A stretch of DNA of 42,829 bases from JACCTH01 sp036556085 (GTDB lineage Bacteria; Actinomycetota; Acidimicrobiia; Spongiisociales; ZC4RG35), in NCBI GenBank assembly GCA_036556085.1, contig DATBKE010000040.1, forward strand, positions 1 through 42,829, written 5' to 3'. Below the pieces are notes generated by a model. It was not told the origin of the DNA. It searched no databases and saw only the letters and a program-made list of their open reading frames with translations. Every line of letters begins with the position of its first letter. Position 1 is the first letter of the stretch. The translations under genes were made by a program, and so were the position numbers. Positions 33,768 to 41,904 of the stretch are shown here, in pieces.

Positions 33768-33797
33768 TTGACAATCCCGCGACTAGCTTTGTATGTT
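33768..33797 (+). promoter_or_regulatory. Promoter of the amino-sugar operon
   Basis: TTGACA (33768-33773), 18-base spacer, TATGTT (33792-33797). It is the best -35/-10 pair in the window and lies 27 bases before the ROK regulator's ATG. Confidence 0.6.
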
Positions 33798-33805
33798 TAC
33801 TGAAC
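33795..33805. promoter_or_regulatory. Candidate ROK repressor operator
   Basis: GTTTACTGAAC, an imperfect palindrome (8 of 11 positions symmetric) overlapping the -10 and the expected transcription start. Placement fits autorepression by the first operon gene; the sequence resembles T/A-rich ROK sites but is not proof. Confidence 0.35.
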
Positions 33806-33824
33806 TTTCATCCTTGGCGGCAAA

Positions 33825-35012
33825 ATGACGACGGAGAACTCAGGCGGTCGGACCCATCGGGTTCCCCCCAAGGCGACCAAACACGATTCCCGGCGCAACA
33901 ACCTGCGGACCACCCTCGAGCTCGTTTCCCACGAGCGCCAGACAAGCAGGGCCGAGATCGCTCGCCAGACCGGACTCACCCGAGCCGCGGTGTCGAGCTT
34001 GGTGGCCGAGCTTCTCGATCAAGGTCTCATCCGCGAAGTCGGCCAGGGAACCTCGGCCGGAGGCAAGCCCCCCACTCTTCTCGCCCTCAACCACCGGGGA
34101 CGGGACATCGTCGCCATCGACCTCGGCCGTCGACCGTTCCGGGCCGCATTGGTCGACCTCGGTGGGCGCATCCACGAGCGGGTCGACGCAGCCCCTGAGG
34201 CGAAACCCGTACGGGCCGAGGCCGCTCGCGAGCAGACTGCACAGCTGATCAAGGAAGTCCTCGGTCGGGCCGCCGCTCCGGTGCTCGGCATCGGGGTCGG
34301 AACCCCGGGGGTGGTTGACGCCGACGGGAGAGTGATCGAATCCGCCAACCTCGCTTGGCACAACCTCGACCTCGCCGCCGACCTCCGTCGCCGATTCTCG
34401 ATTCCTGTTTCCGTCACCAACGATGCTCAGGCGGCCGCCCTCGCTGAGTACCGCCGGCACGGCGCTGATCGGCGCAATCTTCTTCTCCTCAAGATCGGAA
34501 GAGGGATCGGTTCTGGGGTTGTCATCGACGGATCGCTTTACCGCGGTGACCACTCTGCAGCGGGCGAGATCGGCCATGTTCAGGTCAAAGACGATGGCGA
34601 CCTCTGCACATGCGGCAATCAGGGTTGCCTCGAGACCGTAGCCAGTGTTCCCGCCATTCTTCGGCGCATGGGGGCGGACCCAGAGCGGGATGCCTGGGAC
34701 GCTCTGACTTTGGCAGGGATCGCCGGTGAAGAACCCGTGCTTCGTTCAATCCGCGAGGCGGGCCGTCACCTGGGCACCGTGCTCGCCACGGTCCTGGCGA
34801 TGCTCGACATTGGCCAGGTCACCATCGCCTCGGACCTTCGCAATGCCGGAGACGTCCTCATCGAAGAGGTTCGCTCATCGATTCGGAGACGGATGCTCCC
34901 GGGTACGGCTGAACTGGTCGAAATCGCCACCACTCCTCTCGGTGCGGATCTGGTCTTGGCAGGCGCGGCATCGGCCGTCTTGGCCGATCGACTAGGGGTG
35001 GTGCTGCGGTGA
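33825..35012 (+). CDS. ROK-family transcriptional repressor
   Basis: A 395-residue regulator. An N-terminal winged helix (about 25-85; SRAEIARQTGLTRAAVSSLVAELLDQGLI) precedes a ROK sugar-kinase-like domain with GIGVGTPGVVD, GSGVVIDGSLYRG, GEIGHVQV and a zinc motif CTCGNQGCLE. The ATP phosphate loop is DLGRRPFR instead of D(I/L)GGTxxR, so kinase activity is unlikely, as in NagC-type repressors. Expected to sense an amino sugar or its phosphate and control this operon. Its TGA overlaps the next gene's GTG. Confidence 0.9.
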   Translation: MTTENSGGRTHRVPPKATKHDSRRNNLRTTLELVSHERQTSRAEIARQTGLTRAAVSSLVAELLDQGLIREVGQGTSAGGKPPTLLALNHRGRDIVAIDLGRRPFRAALVDLGGRIHERVDAAPEAKPVRAEAAREQTAQLIKEVLGRAAAPVLGIGVGTPGVVDADGRVIESANLAWHNLDLAADLRRRFSIPVSVTNDAQAAALAEYRRHGADRRNLLLLKIGRGIGSGVVIDGSLYRGDHSAAGEIGHVQVKDDGDLCTCGNQGCLETVASVPAILRRMGADPERDAWDALTLAGIAGEEPVLRSIREAGRHLGTVLATVLAMLDIGQVTIASDLRNAGDVLIEEVRSSIRRRMLPGTAELVEIATTPLGADLVLAGAASAVLADRLGVVLR

Positions 35013-35941
35013 CGGTCACCGTCGGAGTCGATATCGGCGGTACTTCTGTCCGCGCCATGGCTTTCGATGAATCCGGCACCGCCTACGCCCGCTCGCAAGT
35101 TCCGACCGCTATCGGCGGAGGGGAACAGGTTGTCGAATCGGTTCTCGAAGCCTGGTCGGATCTGGCCCTTGAAGAGGTGGTCGACGTGGCGGGAGTTGGA
35201 GTTCCAGGAAGAGTGGATCCCGCCACCGGAGACGTGCGGTTGGCCGTCAACTTGGGAATTGGTGACGATCCCTATCCGCTCGGACCAGCCCTCTCCGAGC
35301 AGCTGGGGGTCCCGATCACGGTCGAGAACGATGTCAAGGTCGCAGCTCTCGGCATCCATGAGGCGCTGAAGAATCGCAACTCGGCGCCAGCAAGTCTCGT
35401 CCTGCTGAACATCGGCACCGGCATCTCCGCCGGCGTCGTGATCGACGGCAGTCTCTACCGCGGTAGCCATGGCATGGCCGGTGAGATCGGCCACGTCGTG
35501 GTCGACGAGCTGGGAGCGGTTTGTGCCTGTGGCCAAACCGGCTGCCTGGAGGCGGTGGCCGCCGGCCCCGCCATCGCTCGGCTGACTTCCGACCTCGCCC
35601 CCAACGATGGCGTCACCCGAGTCAGCCGTTTCATCGCCGAGGCCATCACCTGGATCGCAGCCACCTTCGACCCCGAACAGATCTATCTCGGTGGCGGCGT
35701 GAGCCAAGCGGGCCCCACCTTTCTCGACTCGGTCCGTGGACAGCTTCGCGAGGCGGCCAAGAACTCGAGCCTGGCCGCCCAACGTATCGATCCCAACGCC
35801 GTCACGCTGGCCCCCATCGATGGTTCGACCGGGCCCCGCGGAGCCGCCGTCCTCGCCCAGCGAGCTCAGGCCAGCAGGGTTCTCATCAGTTTCACACCGA
35901 GCAAAGCAACAAGCACACCAACCGACAGAGGAGAGATATGA
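35009..35941 (+). CDS. ROK-family sugar kinase, probably N-acetylglucosamine kinase
   Basis: A 310-residue kinase. It keeps the active ROK motifs: DIGGTSVRA phosphate loop, GVGVPGRVD, ENDVKVAALG, IGTGISAGVVIDG, GEIGHVVVD and zinc motif CACGQTGCLE. Context (NagA, GH3, SIS protein) points to phosphorylation of N-acetylglucosamine; glucose or another hexosamine cannot be excluded. GTG start overlaps the repressor stop (GTGA). The last about 20 residues (SFTPSKATSTPTDRGEI) look like a non-conserved tail created by read-through to the ATGA overlap with the lipoprotein gene. Confidence 0.88.
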   Translation: MTVTVGVDIGGTSVRAMAFDESGTAYARSQVPTAIGGGEQVVESVLEAWSDLALEEVVDVAGVGVPGRVDPATGDVRLAVNLGIGDDPYPLGPALSEQLGVPITVENDVKVAALGIHEALKNRNSAPASLVLLNIGTGISAGVVIDGSLYRGSHGMAGEIGHVVVDELGAVCACGQTGCLEAVAAGPAIARLTSDLAPNDGVTRVSRFIAEAITWIAATFDPEQIYLGGGVSQAGPTFLDSVRGQLREAAKNSSLAAQRIDPNAVTLAPIDGSTGPRGAAVLAQRAQASRVLISFTPSKATSTPTDRGEI

Positions 35942-37380
35942 GGAATCGAACCTGGTTGTTGGTGGTCGTGAGCCTGGCCCTGATCGTCGCCGCCTGTGGA
36001 GGCGGAGGCGCAGGGACGACGGCTGCGCCCACCGCAACTACCCAAGGCGAGACGCCTGCCACCACGGCCGGCCCCGCCGAAACCACGACCAGTGGCGCCC
36101 CGGTAGCCGAGACGCCATATGACCATCTCAATCAGGCCTATGCCGGCGATTTCGAGGGCACCACGGTGGAGATTGCCGCCCAGTGGCAGGACGCGGAAGC
36201 TGACAACTTCAACGCGGTTCTGCAGCCCTTCCGCGACGCCACAGGCATCGATGTCGTGTTCGAGCCCACTCCCGAGTATGAGACGGTCTTGCAGGCACGG
36301 GTCGACGGCGGCGACGCTCCCGACCTCGCCCAGATCGCTCAGCCGGGGAAGATGGTGCAGTACGCCGAGGCTGGACAGCTGGTCAATCTCAGTGATTGGT
36401 TCAACGTCGACCAGCTCTCGAGCGACCTGGTAGGTGGCTTCGTCGAGCTGGGATCTCACAACGGAGACCTCTATGGGGTCTTCTTCAAGACCGACGTCAA
36501 GTCGATCGTGTGGTATCCCGTCCAGGGCTTCGCAGATGCGGGTTATGCGGTTCCCGCGACCTGGGACGAGTTGGTGGCACTGAGCGATCAGATCGTGGCC
36601 GACGGCACCAACCCCTGGTGTATCTCCATCGAAAGCCAGGCGGCCGACGGCTGGGTGGCGACCGACTGGATGGAGGACATCCTGTTGCGAACGGCTCCCC
36701 CGGATATCTATCGCCAGTGGTATGCCCACGAGATTCCGTTCAACCACCCAGAAGTCCTCGAGGCAGCCGAGTTCATGCGCCAAATCTGGTTCACACCGGG
36801 CTACGCGTATGGAGGCAGCACCTACATCAACAACACTTTCATCGGTGACACCCAGGACCCGATGTTCGACCCCGCCGGCCCCCAATGCTGGATGCAGAAG
36901 CAGGCCGCCTGGATTCCAGGCTTCTGGGGCGCGAACAAGGATGCCGCCTCACCCGACGAGTGGCCCAACGTGCCAGGGGAGGATGTCTCCTTCTTCTATC
37001 TGCCGCCAATTGAGGAGGAATTCGGGAACCCGGTGCTGGGAGCAGGCGACATGATCGTCATGTTCAACGACCGGCCTGAGGTGCGAGCACTGCTCGAGTA
37101 CCTGGCGACGCCCGAGGCGGCTCGGGGATGGATCGAGCGTGGAGGGTTTGTCTCCCCCAACAAGACCGTCCCGGTCGAGTGGTACTCCGGTTATCCCAAC
37201 CCCGAACTGGCGGCGCTCATCGCCGACGCCACCACTTTCGGTTTCGACGCATCGGACCTGATGCCGGCCGAGGTGGGCGCAGGGACCTTCTGGGAAGGGA
37301 TGGTGGAATGGGTCGCCGCCGACGGCGAAGGCACCGAAGCCATCTTCGAGGAGATCGAATCAAGCTGGCCCACCAGCTGA
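35938..37380 (+). CDS. ABC transporter solute-binding lipoprotein (family 1)
   Basis: A 480-residue lipoprotein. Signal peptide RTWLLVVVSLALIVAAC with lipobox VAAC, then a Thr/Ala-rich linker (about 22-60), then a periplasmic-binding-fold domain of the maltose/oligosaccharide type (TTVEIAAQWQDAEADNFNAVLQPFRDATGIDV). Several Trp/Tyr residues could stack on sugar rings. AGGAG is 7 bases upstream of the ATG at 35938; the in-frame region before it is shadow of the kinase gene. The ligand is inferred to be a GlcNAc-containing oligosaccharide from the downstream enzymes. Confidence 0.93.
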   Translation: MRNRTWLLVVVSLALIVAACGGGGAGTTAAPTATTQGETPATTAGPAETTTSGAPVAETPYDHLNQAYAGDFEGTTVEIAAQWQDAEADNFNAVLQPFRDATGIDVVFEPTPEYETVLQARVDGGDAPDLAQIAQPGKMVQYAEAGQLVNLSDWFNVDQLSSDLVGGFVELGSHNGDLYGVFFKTDVKSIVWYPVQGFADAGYAVPATWDELVALSDQIVADGTNPWCISIESQAADGWVATDWMEDILLRTAPPDIYRQWYAHEIPFNHPEVLEAAEFMRQIWFTPGYAYGGSTYINNTFIGDTQDPMFDPAGPQCWMQKQAAWIPGFWGANKDAASPDEWPNVPGEDVSFFYLPPIEEEFGNPVLGAGDMIVMFNDRPEVRALLEYLATPEAARGWIERGGFVSPNKTVPVEWYSGYPNPELAALIADATTFGFDASDLMPAEVGAGTFWEGMVEWVAADGEGTEAIFEEIESSWPTS

Positions 37381-37394
37381 GTTAGCACAGAACA

Positions 37395-37432
37395 GGTAGT
37401 TGGCCGGGGGGCGCTCGCCTCCCGGCCCTACC
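37395..37432 (+). other. Intercistronic hairpin after the binding-protein gene
   Basis: Outer stem GGTAG/CTACC, a two-base TT bulge, then a ten-base stem GGCCGGGGGG/CCTCCCGGCC with one G-A mismatch and a six-base loop. No U-tract follows. Such hairpins after binding-protein genes typically protect the upstream mRNA so that it is expressed more than the permeases. Confidence 0.75.
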
Positions 37433-37443
37433 GTGAGAATGCC

Positions 37444-38559
37444 TTGACCCAAGCTCTCCCCCGAAGAAGCCCCAACTCCCGCTTGCTGGGGGCGTTGCGC
37501 GATCTGATCGTCGCCGCCGCTGTCACGACCCTCCTCTGGCTCGGTCTGCGCTTCCTACGCGATCCCGAGGCGCTGGCTGGCCTTGGGCCTACCGCCGGAA
37601 AGCTGGCTCAGGCTGCCGTCGCCCTCGTCCTCGGCGTCGGTGGGATTTGGGCCCTTTACATGGTGGCGAACTCGTTGGTCGAGCACCTGCCGGCGCGGAT
37701 GGTGATCGTCCTCCGACCCTGGGTTTTCGTGCTGCCCGCCATTGCCATCGTCACCCTCTATCTCATCTATCCGGCCATCGGCACCTTCATGCAAAGCATC
37801 ACCGACGTGCCCGAAGGTCAAGGCGCCTTAGCCAACTACACGAATGCCTTCGCGGATGAGGATGTGCGGCTCGCCATCCGCAACAACCTCATCTGGCTGA
37901 CGGTGGCGCCGGCAATCTCGGTGGCAATTGGCCTCGCTTTCGCGGCGATGGTTGACCGCATCAAACACGAGGCCCTGGCCAAATCATTCGTTTTCTTGCC
38001 GCTGGCTATCTCGATGGTGGGAGCCTCGGTCATCTGGCGCTTCGTCTACGCCTGGCGGCCACCCGCCCAGCCCCAAACGGGAATCCTCAACGCGGTTGTG
38101 GTCGCGTTCGGGGGCGAGCCGATCGCCTGGTTGCAGGAGATCCCCGCCAACACCTTGGCCCTCATCATGATCATGGTGTGGTTGCAGGTCGGATTCGCCA
38201 TGGTGGTGCTGTCAGCGGCGATCAAGGGTGTCCCTCACGAACTGACCGAAGCCGCCCGTATCGACGGTGCCTCTGAATTGCAGACGTTCTTCCGGATCCT
38301 GGTCCCGTCGATTCGCGGTTCCATCATCACTGTTTTCACGACCATCGCCATCGGAGTGCTCAAAGTCTTCGACATCGTGTTCGTCATGACCGGCGGGAAA
38401 TTCGACACCAACGTGGTGGCGGTTCGCATGTTCGACGAGATGTTCAGGTTTCGGAACTTCGGGCAGGCGACGACGATGGCGGTCATCCTTTTTGTCGCCG
38501 TGGTGCCGATCATGGTGGTCAACGTTCGCAACCTCAGGCGACAGGGCATCGGCTCATGA
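37444..38559 (+). CDS. ABC sugar permease, MalF-like
   Basis: A 371-residue inner-membrane subunit with about eight helices; two N-terminal helices (about 15-85) precede the six-helix transport core. The ATPase-docking EAA loop is EAARIDGASELQTFFRILVPSIRG (about 255-278). TTG start, with no ATG nearby. Its stop overlaps the second permease as ATGA. Confidence 0.93.
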   Translation: MTQALPRRSPNSRLLGALRDLIVAAAVTTLLWLGLRFLRDPEALAGLGPTAGKLAQAAVALVLGVGGIWALYMVANSLVEHLPARMVIVLRPWVFVLPAIAIVTLYLIYPAIGTFMQSITDVPEGQGALANYTNAFADEDVRLAIRNNLIWLTVAPAISVAIGLAFAAMVDRIKHEALAKSFVFLPLAISMVGASVIWRFVYAWRPPAQPQTGILNAVVVAFGGEPIAWLQEIPANTLALIMIMVWLQVGFAMVVLSAAIKGVPHELTEAARIDGASELQTFFRILVPSIRGSIITVFTTIAIGVLKVFDIVFVMTGGKFDTNVVAVRMFDEMFRFRNFGQATTMAVILFVAVVPIMVVNVRNLRRQGIGS

Positions 38560-39470
38560 CCGCCACTGATGTCACCCTCGGAGCGCAGAGCCAGGCAACT
38601 GCTGCCGACGTCCTGAGGTCGCCCCGGGCAACCAAAGAGGGTCGCTGGCTGGTGAGGCTGAGCGTCTTCGCCATCGTCGTGGCCTGGACGCTGCCGACTC
38701 TGGGATTGCTCGTGAGCTCCTTCCGCCCCGGCAGCGAGATCGCGCTCTCTGGGTGGTGGGCTGCGATTGCGCAACCATTCAGGTCGCAGTGGACCCTTGA
38801 CAACTACGCCCGGGTCCTGACCGAGGACGGGATGTTTGGCGCTTTCGTCAACAGCCTCATCGTCACCATTCCCTCCACGGTGATCCCGATCACGATCGCC
38901 GCCTTTGCCGCCTTTGCGTTCGCGTGGACCAGGTTCCGCGGTCGGGGTGTCCTCTTCGCCGTCATCGTCGGCCTCCTGGTGGTGCCCCTCCAAATGTCGC
39001 TTGTGCCACTTCTCCGGGTGTATCAAGCGACGGGACTCACCGGCAGCTTCATCGGGATCTGGCTGGCACACACCGGCTTCGGCCTGCCCTTGGCGATATA
39101 TCTCCTCTTCAACTACATCTCGCAGCTCCCGCGCGACATCTTCGAATCGGCTTACGTCGATGGGGCCACACCCTTTACGGCTTTCACCAGGCTGGTGCTT
39201 CCCCTCTCCTTCCCCGCCCTCGCCTCCTTCGCCATCTTCCAATTCCTATGGGTCTGGAACGATCTCCTGGTTTCTCTCGTCTACCTCGGGACCAGCTCCG
39301 ATGTCGCAGTGCTCACCGTCAAGCTCGCCTCCCTGGTGGGGACGCGTGGTGAGGCCTGGCACCTTCTGACCGCTGCCGGATTCGTCTCGATGATCATCCC
39401 CCTCGTGGTATTCCTCGCGCTCCAGCGCTTTTTCGTGCGCGGTCTCCTGGCGGGATCGGTCAAGGGCTGA
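38556..39470 (+). CDS. ABC sugar permease, MalG-like
   Basis: A 304-residue partner permease with six helices. Its EAA loop is ESAYVDGATPFTAFTRLVLPLSFPAL (about 192-217). The N-terminal about 30 residues are hydrophilic and probably cytosolic. It pairs with the MalF-like subunit. Five bases separate it from the GH3 gene. Confidence 0.94.
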   Translation: MTATDVTLGAQSQATAADVLRSPRATKEGRWLVRLSVFAIVVAWTLPTLGLLVSSFRPGSEIALSGWWAAIAQPFRSQWTLDNYARVLTEDGMFGAFVNSLIVTIPSTVIPITIAAFAAFAFAWTRFRGRGVLFAVIVGLLVVPLQMSLVPLLRVYQATGLTGSFIGIWLAHTGFGLPLAIYLLFNYISQLPRDIFESAYVDGATPFTAFTRLVLPLSFPALASFAIFQFLWVWNDLLVSLVYLGTSSDVAVLTVKLASLVGTRGEAWHLLTAAGFVSMIIPLVVFLALQRFFVRGLLAGSVKG

Positions 39471-39475
39471 GCTCG

Positions 39476-40993
39476 GTGGCGACCGGCGACGGCGCGGCTA
39501 CCGCCCTGATCGCCTTCGAGGGTCAGGAGTTAGACCAGGGCTTGCGTCAGCTGCTGGCGGATCCGCGCGTGGCAGGGGTGACACTTTATGGATCGCTCAA
39601 CATCGACAACGCCGAACAGACCCGACGCCTGACTCGGGACATACAGCAGTCCGCCGGACGTCCGATGCTGATCGCCGTCGACCAGGAAGGGGGCCAGCTC
39701 ACCGCCGCCGGTCCCGAGACGACTCATTTCGCCGGCAACATGGCCCTCGGGGCGACCGGCGACATCGGTTTGGCGGAACAGGTCGGACAGGCAATCGGGA
39801 CCGAGCTTCGGGCGTTGGGCATCACCGTCAATTACGCCCCGGTAGCCGACGTTGCCAGCCGCCCCTGGAACCCCTCCCTTGGCATCAGAGCCTTTGGCGA
39901 GGAACCGACGCTGGTGGCGGAAATGACTGCCGCCATGGTGGCCGGAATCCAGTCCACCGGGGTGGCGGCCACGATCAAACACTTTCCGGGGAAAGGCGAG
40001 GCCACGGTCGATCCCCATCATGGCCTCCCTGTGCTCGATCTCGACCTCGACCGATTGGAGCGGGTCGAATTCCCGCCTTTTCGGGCGGGCATCGAGGCTG
40101 GGGCGCACCTCTTGATGGTGGGTCACTACGGCCTCCCGGCGGTGATCGGTGACCGGACGACTCCGACGTCCATCTCCGAAGCGGCGATCAAAGAGCTGAT
40201 CAGAGGCCGCCTCGGCTTCGAAGGTGTGATCGTCACCGATGCCCTCGACATGGGAGGCTTTGGTTCCGCCTCCACCGAGCTTCCCCTCGCCGCCGGGGCC
40301 GACTTGCTCCTTTACGGCCCCGCCCAAGTTGGATCGCTCCCGTCTTGGCGGGGAGAACCCAATCCGAGGTTGGAACAACTTTCGTCCTGGCTAGCGAGTT
40401 GCGAGCAGCCACCGCTGACCGCGGTGGGATGTTCAGATCACCAAGCCCTGGCGGCGACCCTCGCCCGCCGCTCGCTCACCTTGGTGCGCGATACCCCGGG
40501 CCTGCTCCCCATCAAAGTCGGATCAGACGATCGCATACTGGCCGTGATGCCGCGGCCCGCCGATCTGACACCGGCCGACACATCGTCAACGGTTGAACCA
40601 GGCCTGGCAATGGCGATCAGAACCCGTCATCGAGCCACCACTGAGTTGCTTGTCGACCAGGAACCCTCCCGATCGGAGATTGGAGCCGTGCTCGACGCAG
40701 CCGCCAGCCACGACCTGATCGTGGCCGGGACCATCGATGCGGGCGCCGGCCAGGCGAAATTGGTCGAGGCCCTGGTGGCAACGGCCAAGCCGGTGGTTGC
40801 TGTCGCCCTCCGCACGCCATACGACCTCGCTCGCTATCCCACCGCCGGCACATATGTGTGCACCTACGGGATCCATCCGGCATCGATGGAGGCGCTCGCC
40901 GCGGCGTTGTTCGGAGATGCACCAATGGTCGGCCGTCTGCCTGCGGCAGTGCCCGGTTTATATCCGGTCGGCCACTGTGACAAGAAGCAATGA
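39476..40993 (+). CDS. Cytoplasmic GH3 beta-N-acetylhexosaminidase (NagZ-like)
   Basis: A 505-residue glycoside hydrolase family 3 enzyme. The N-terminal barrel has PMLIAVDQEGGQLTA, NYAPVADVASRPWNPSLGIRAFGE, the NagZ signature KHFPGKGEATVDPHHGLP (His of the DxH dyad kept) and the nucleophile region VIVTDALDMGG. A C-terminal second domain (about 330-505) is present, as in Bacillus NagZ but unlike the one-domain E. coli form. No signal peptide, so it should cleave imported GlcNAc-containing oligosaccharides in the cytosol. GTG start. Confidence 0.9.
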   Translation: MATGDGAATALIAFEGQELDQGLRQLLADPRVAGVTLYGSLNIDNAEQTRRLTRDIQQSAGRPMLIAVDQEGGQLTAAGPETTHFAGNMALGATGDIGLAEQVGQAIGTELRALGITVNYAPVADVASRPWNPSLGIRAFGEEPTLVAEMTAAMVAGIQSTGVAATIKHFPGKGEATVDPHHGLPVLDLDLDRLERVEFPPFRAGIEAGAHLLMVGHYGLPAVIGDRTTPTSISEAAIKELIRGRLGFEGVIVTDALDMGGFGSASTELPLAAGADLLLYGPAQVGSLPSWRGEPNPRLEQLSSWLASCEQPPLTAVGCSDHQALAATLARRSLTLVRDTPGLLPIKVGSDDRILAVMPRPADLTPADTSSTVEPGLAMAIRTRHRATTELLVDQEPSRSEIGAVLDAAASHDLIVAGTIDAGAGQAKLVEALVATAKPVVAVALRTPYDLARYPTAGTYVCTYGIHPASMEALAAALFGDAPMVGRLPAAVPGLYPVGHCDKKQ

Positions 40994-41904
40994 ACACCGG
41001 AATCGGCGGGTTCGTCGACATACAGATCAACGGCGCTTTCGGACACGATTTCACGGAAGATCCGGATTCGATCTGGCTGGTGGGAGACAGGCTCACAGAA
41101 TCCGGAGTCGAGGCCTTCCTGCCCACCATCATCTCGTCTCCCCCGGGAACGGTCGAGAAAGCCCTCGCGGTTCTGGCACAAGGTCCCCCCGCGAACTACC
41201 AGGGGGCCCGCCCACTCGGACTTCACGTCGAGGGACCGATGCTGGCCCCATCCCGCCGGGGAACCCATCCGAAGCAATTCCTGCAGTTGCCGTCGCTCGC
41301 AGTAATCGAAGGCTGGACCGCCGCCGCCGGCGTCTTGATGGTGACGTTGGCGCCAGAATTGCCCGGTGCGCGGGCGGTCGTGGAGACGCTGCTGTCAGAA
41401 GGCGTGGTCGTGGCTCTCGGTCATTCGGCCGCCACTTACGAGGAAGCAACAGCTGCCTTCTCCTGGGGAGTCACCCACGTCACCCACCTGTTCAACGCCA
41501 TGCCTCCCTTCGATCACCGTGAACCCGGACCAATCGGGGCCCTCCTCGGACAAGAGCAGGTCACTGCGGGTTTGATCGTGGACGGCATACACGTCCATCC
41601 GGCCATGGTCGCGACTGCCTGGAGACTGCTCGGGCCCGAGCGAGTTGTGTTGGTGAGCGATGCCATGGCTGCGGCCGGCTTAGGGGATGGATCGTTCTCC
41701 ATAGGTACCGTCCCCGTAACGGTCGAGGGGGGTCGAGTCGTAAACGCCGACGGGCGGCTGGCCGGAAGCAGCCTGTTTCTCGATCAAGCCGTTCGTAACT
41801 TGGTGACATTCACCGGGTGCAGCGAAGCCGAGGCGATCGCCGCGGCAACCACGAATCCACTCACCGTGCTCGGAAAGCAGCCACTCGAAGGAGGCTGGTC
41901 ATGA
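40990..41904 (+). CDS. nagA: Minimal N-acetylglucosamine-6-phosphate deacetylase (NagA)
   Basis: A 304-residue amidohydrolase that removes acetate from GlcNAc-6-phosphate. Motifs: GFVDIQINGAFGHDF, GLHVEGPMLAPSRRGTHP (metal Glu), LGHSAATYEEA (His), VTHLFNAMPPFDHREPG (His) and VSDAMAAAG (catalytic Asp). All core residues are present. Usual NagA proteins are about 380 residues with a small beta-sandwich built from both ends. Here the protein begins at the first barrel strand and stops at NPLTVLGKQPLEGGWS, so that domain is missing. ATGA overlaps on both sides leave no room for extension. Confidence 0.9.
   Translation: MNTGIGGFVDIQINGAFGHDFTEDPDSIWLVGDRLTESGVEAFLPTIISSPPGTVEKALAVLAQGPPANYQGARPLGLHVEGPMLAPSRRGTHPKQFLQLPSLAVIEGWTAAAGVLMVTLAPELPGARAVVETLLSEGVVVALGHSAATYEEATAAFSWGVTHVTHLFNAMPPFDHREPGPIGALLGQEQVTAGLIVDGIHVHPAMVATAWRLLGPERVVLVSDAMAAAGLGDGSFSIGTVPVTVEGGRVVNADGRLAGSSLFLDQAVRNLVTFTGCSEAEAIAAATTNPLTVLGKQPLEGGWS

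Noticed and set aside
35521..35937. 139-codon upstream extension of the solute-binding protein
   Set aside because: It lies out of frame within the ROK kinase gene; the signal peptide and ribosome-binding site fix the start at 35938.
34766..40378. Several long minus-strand frames in the amino-sugar operon
   Set aside because: They mirror the plus-strand genes, have shadow-like composition and no recognisable domain; high G+C explains their length.
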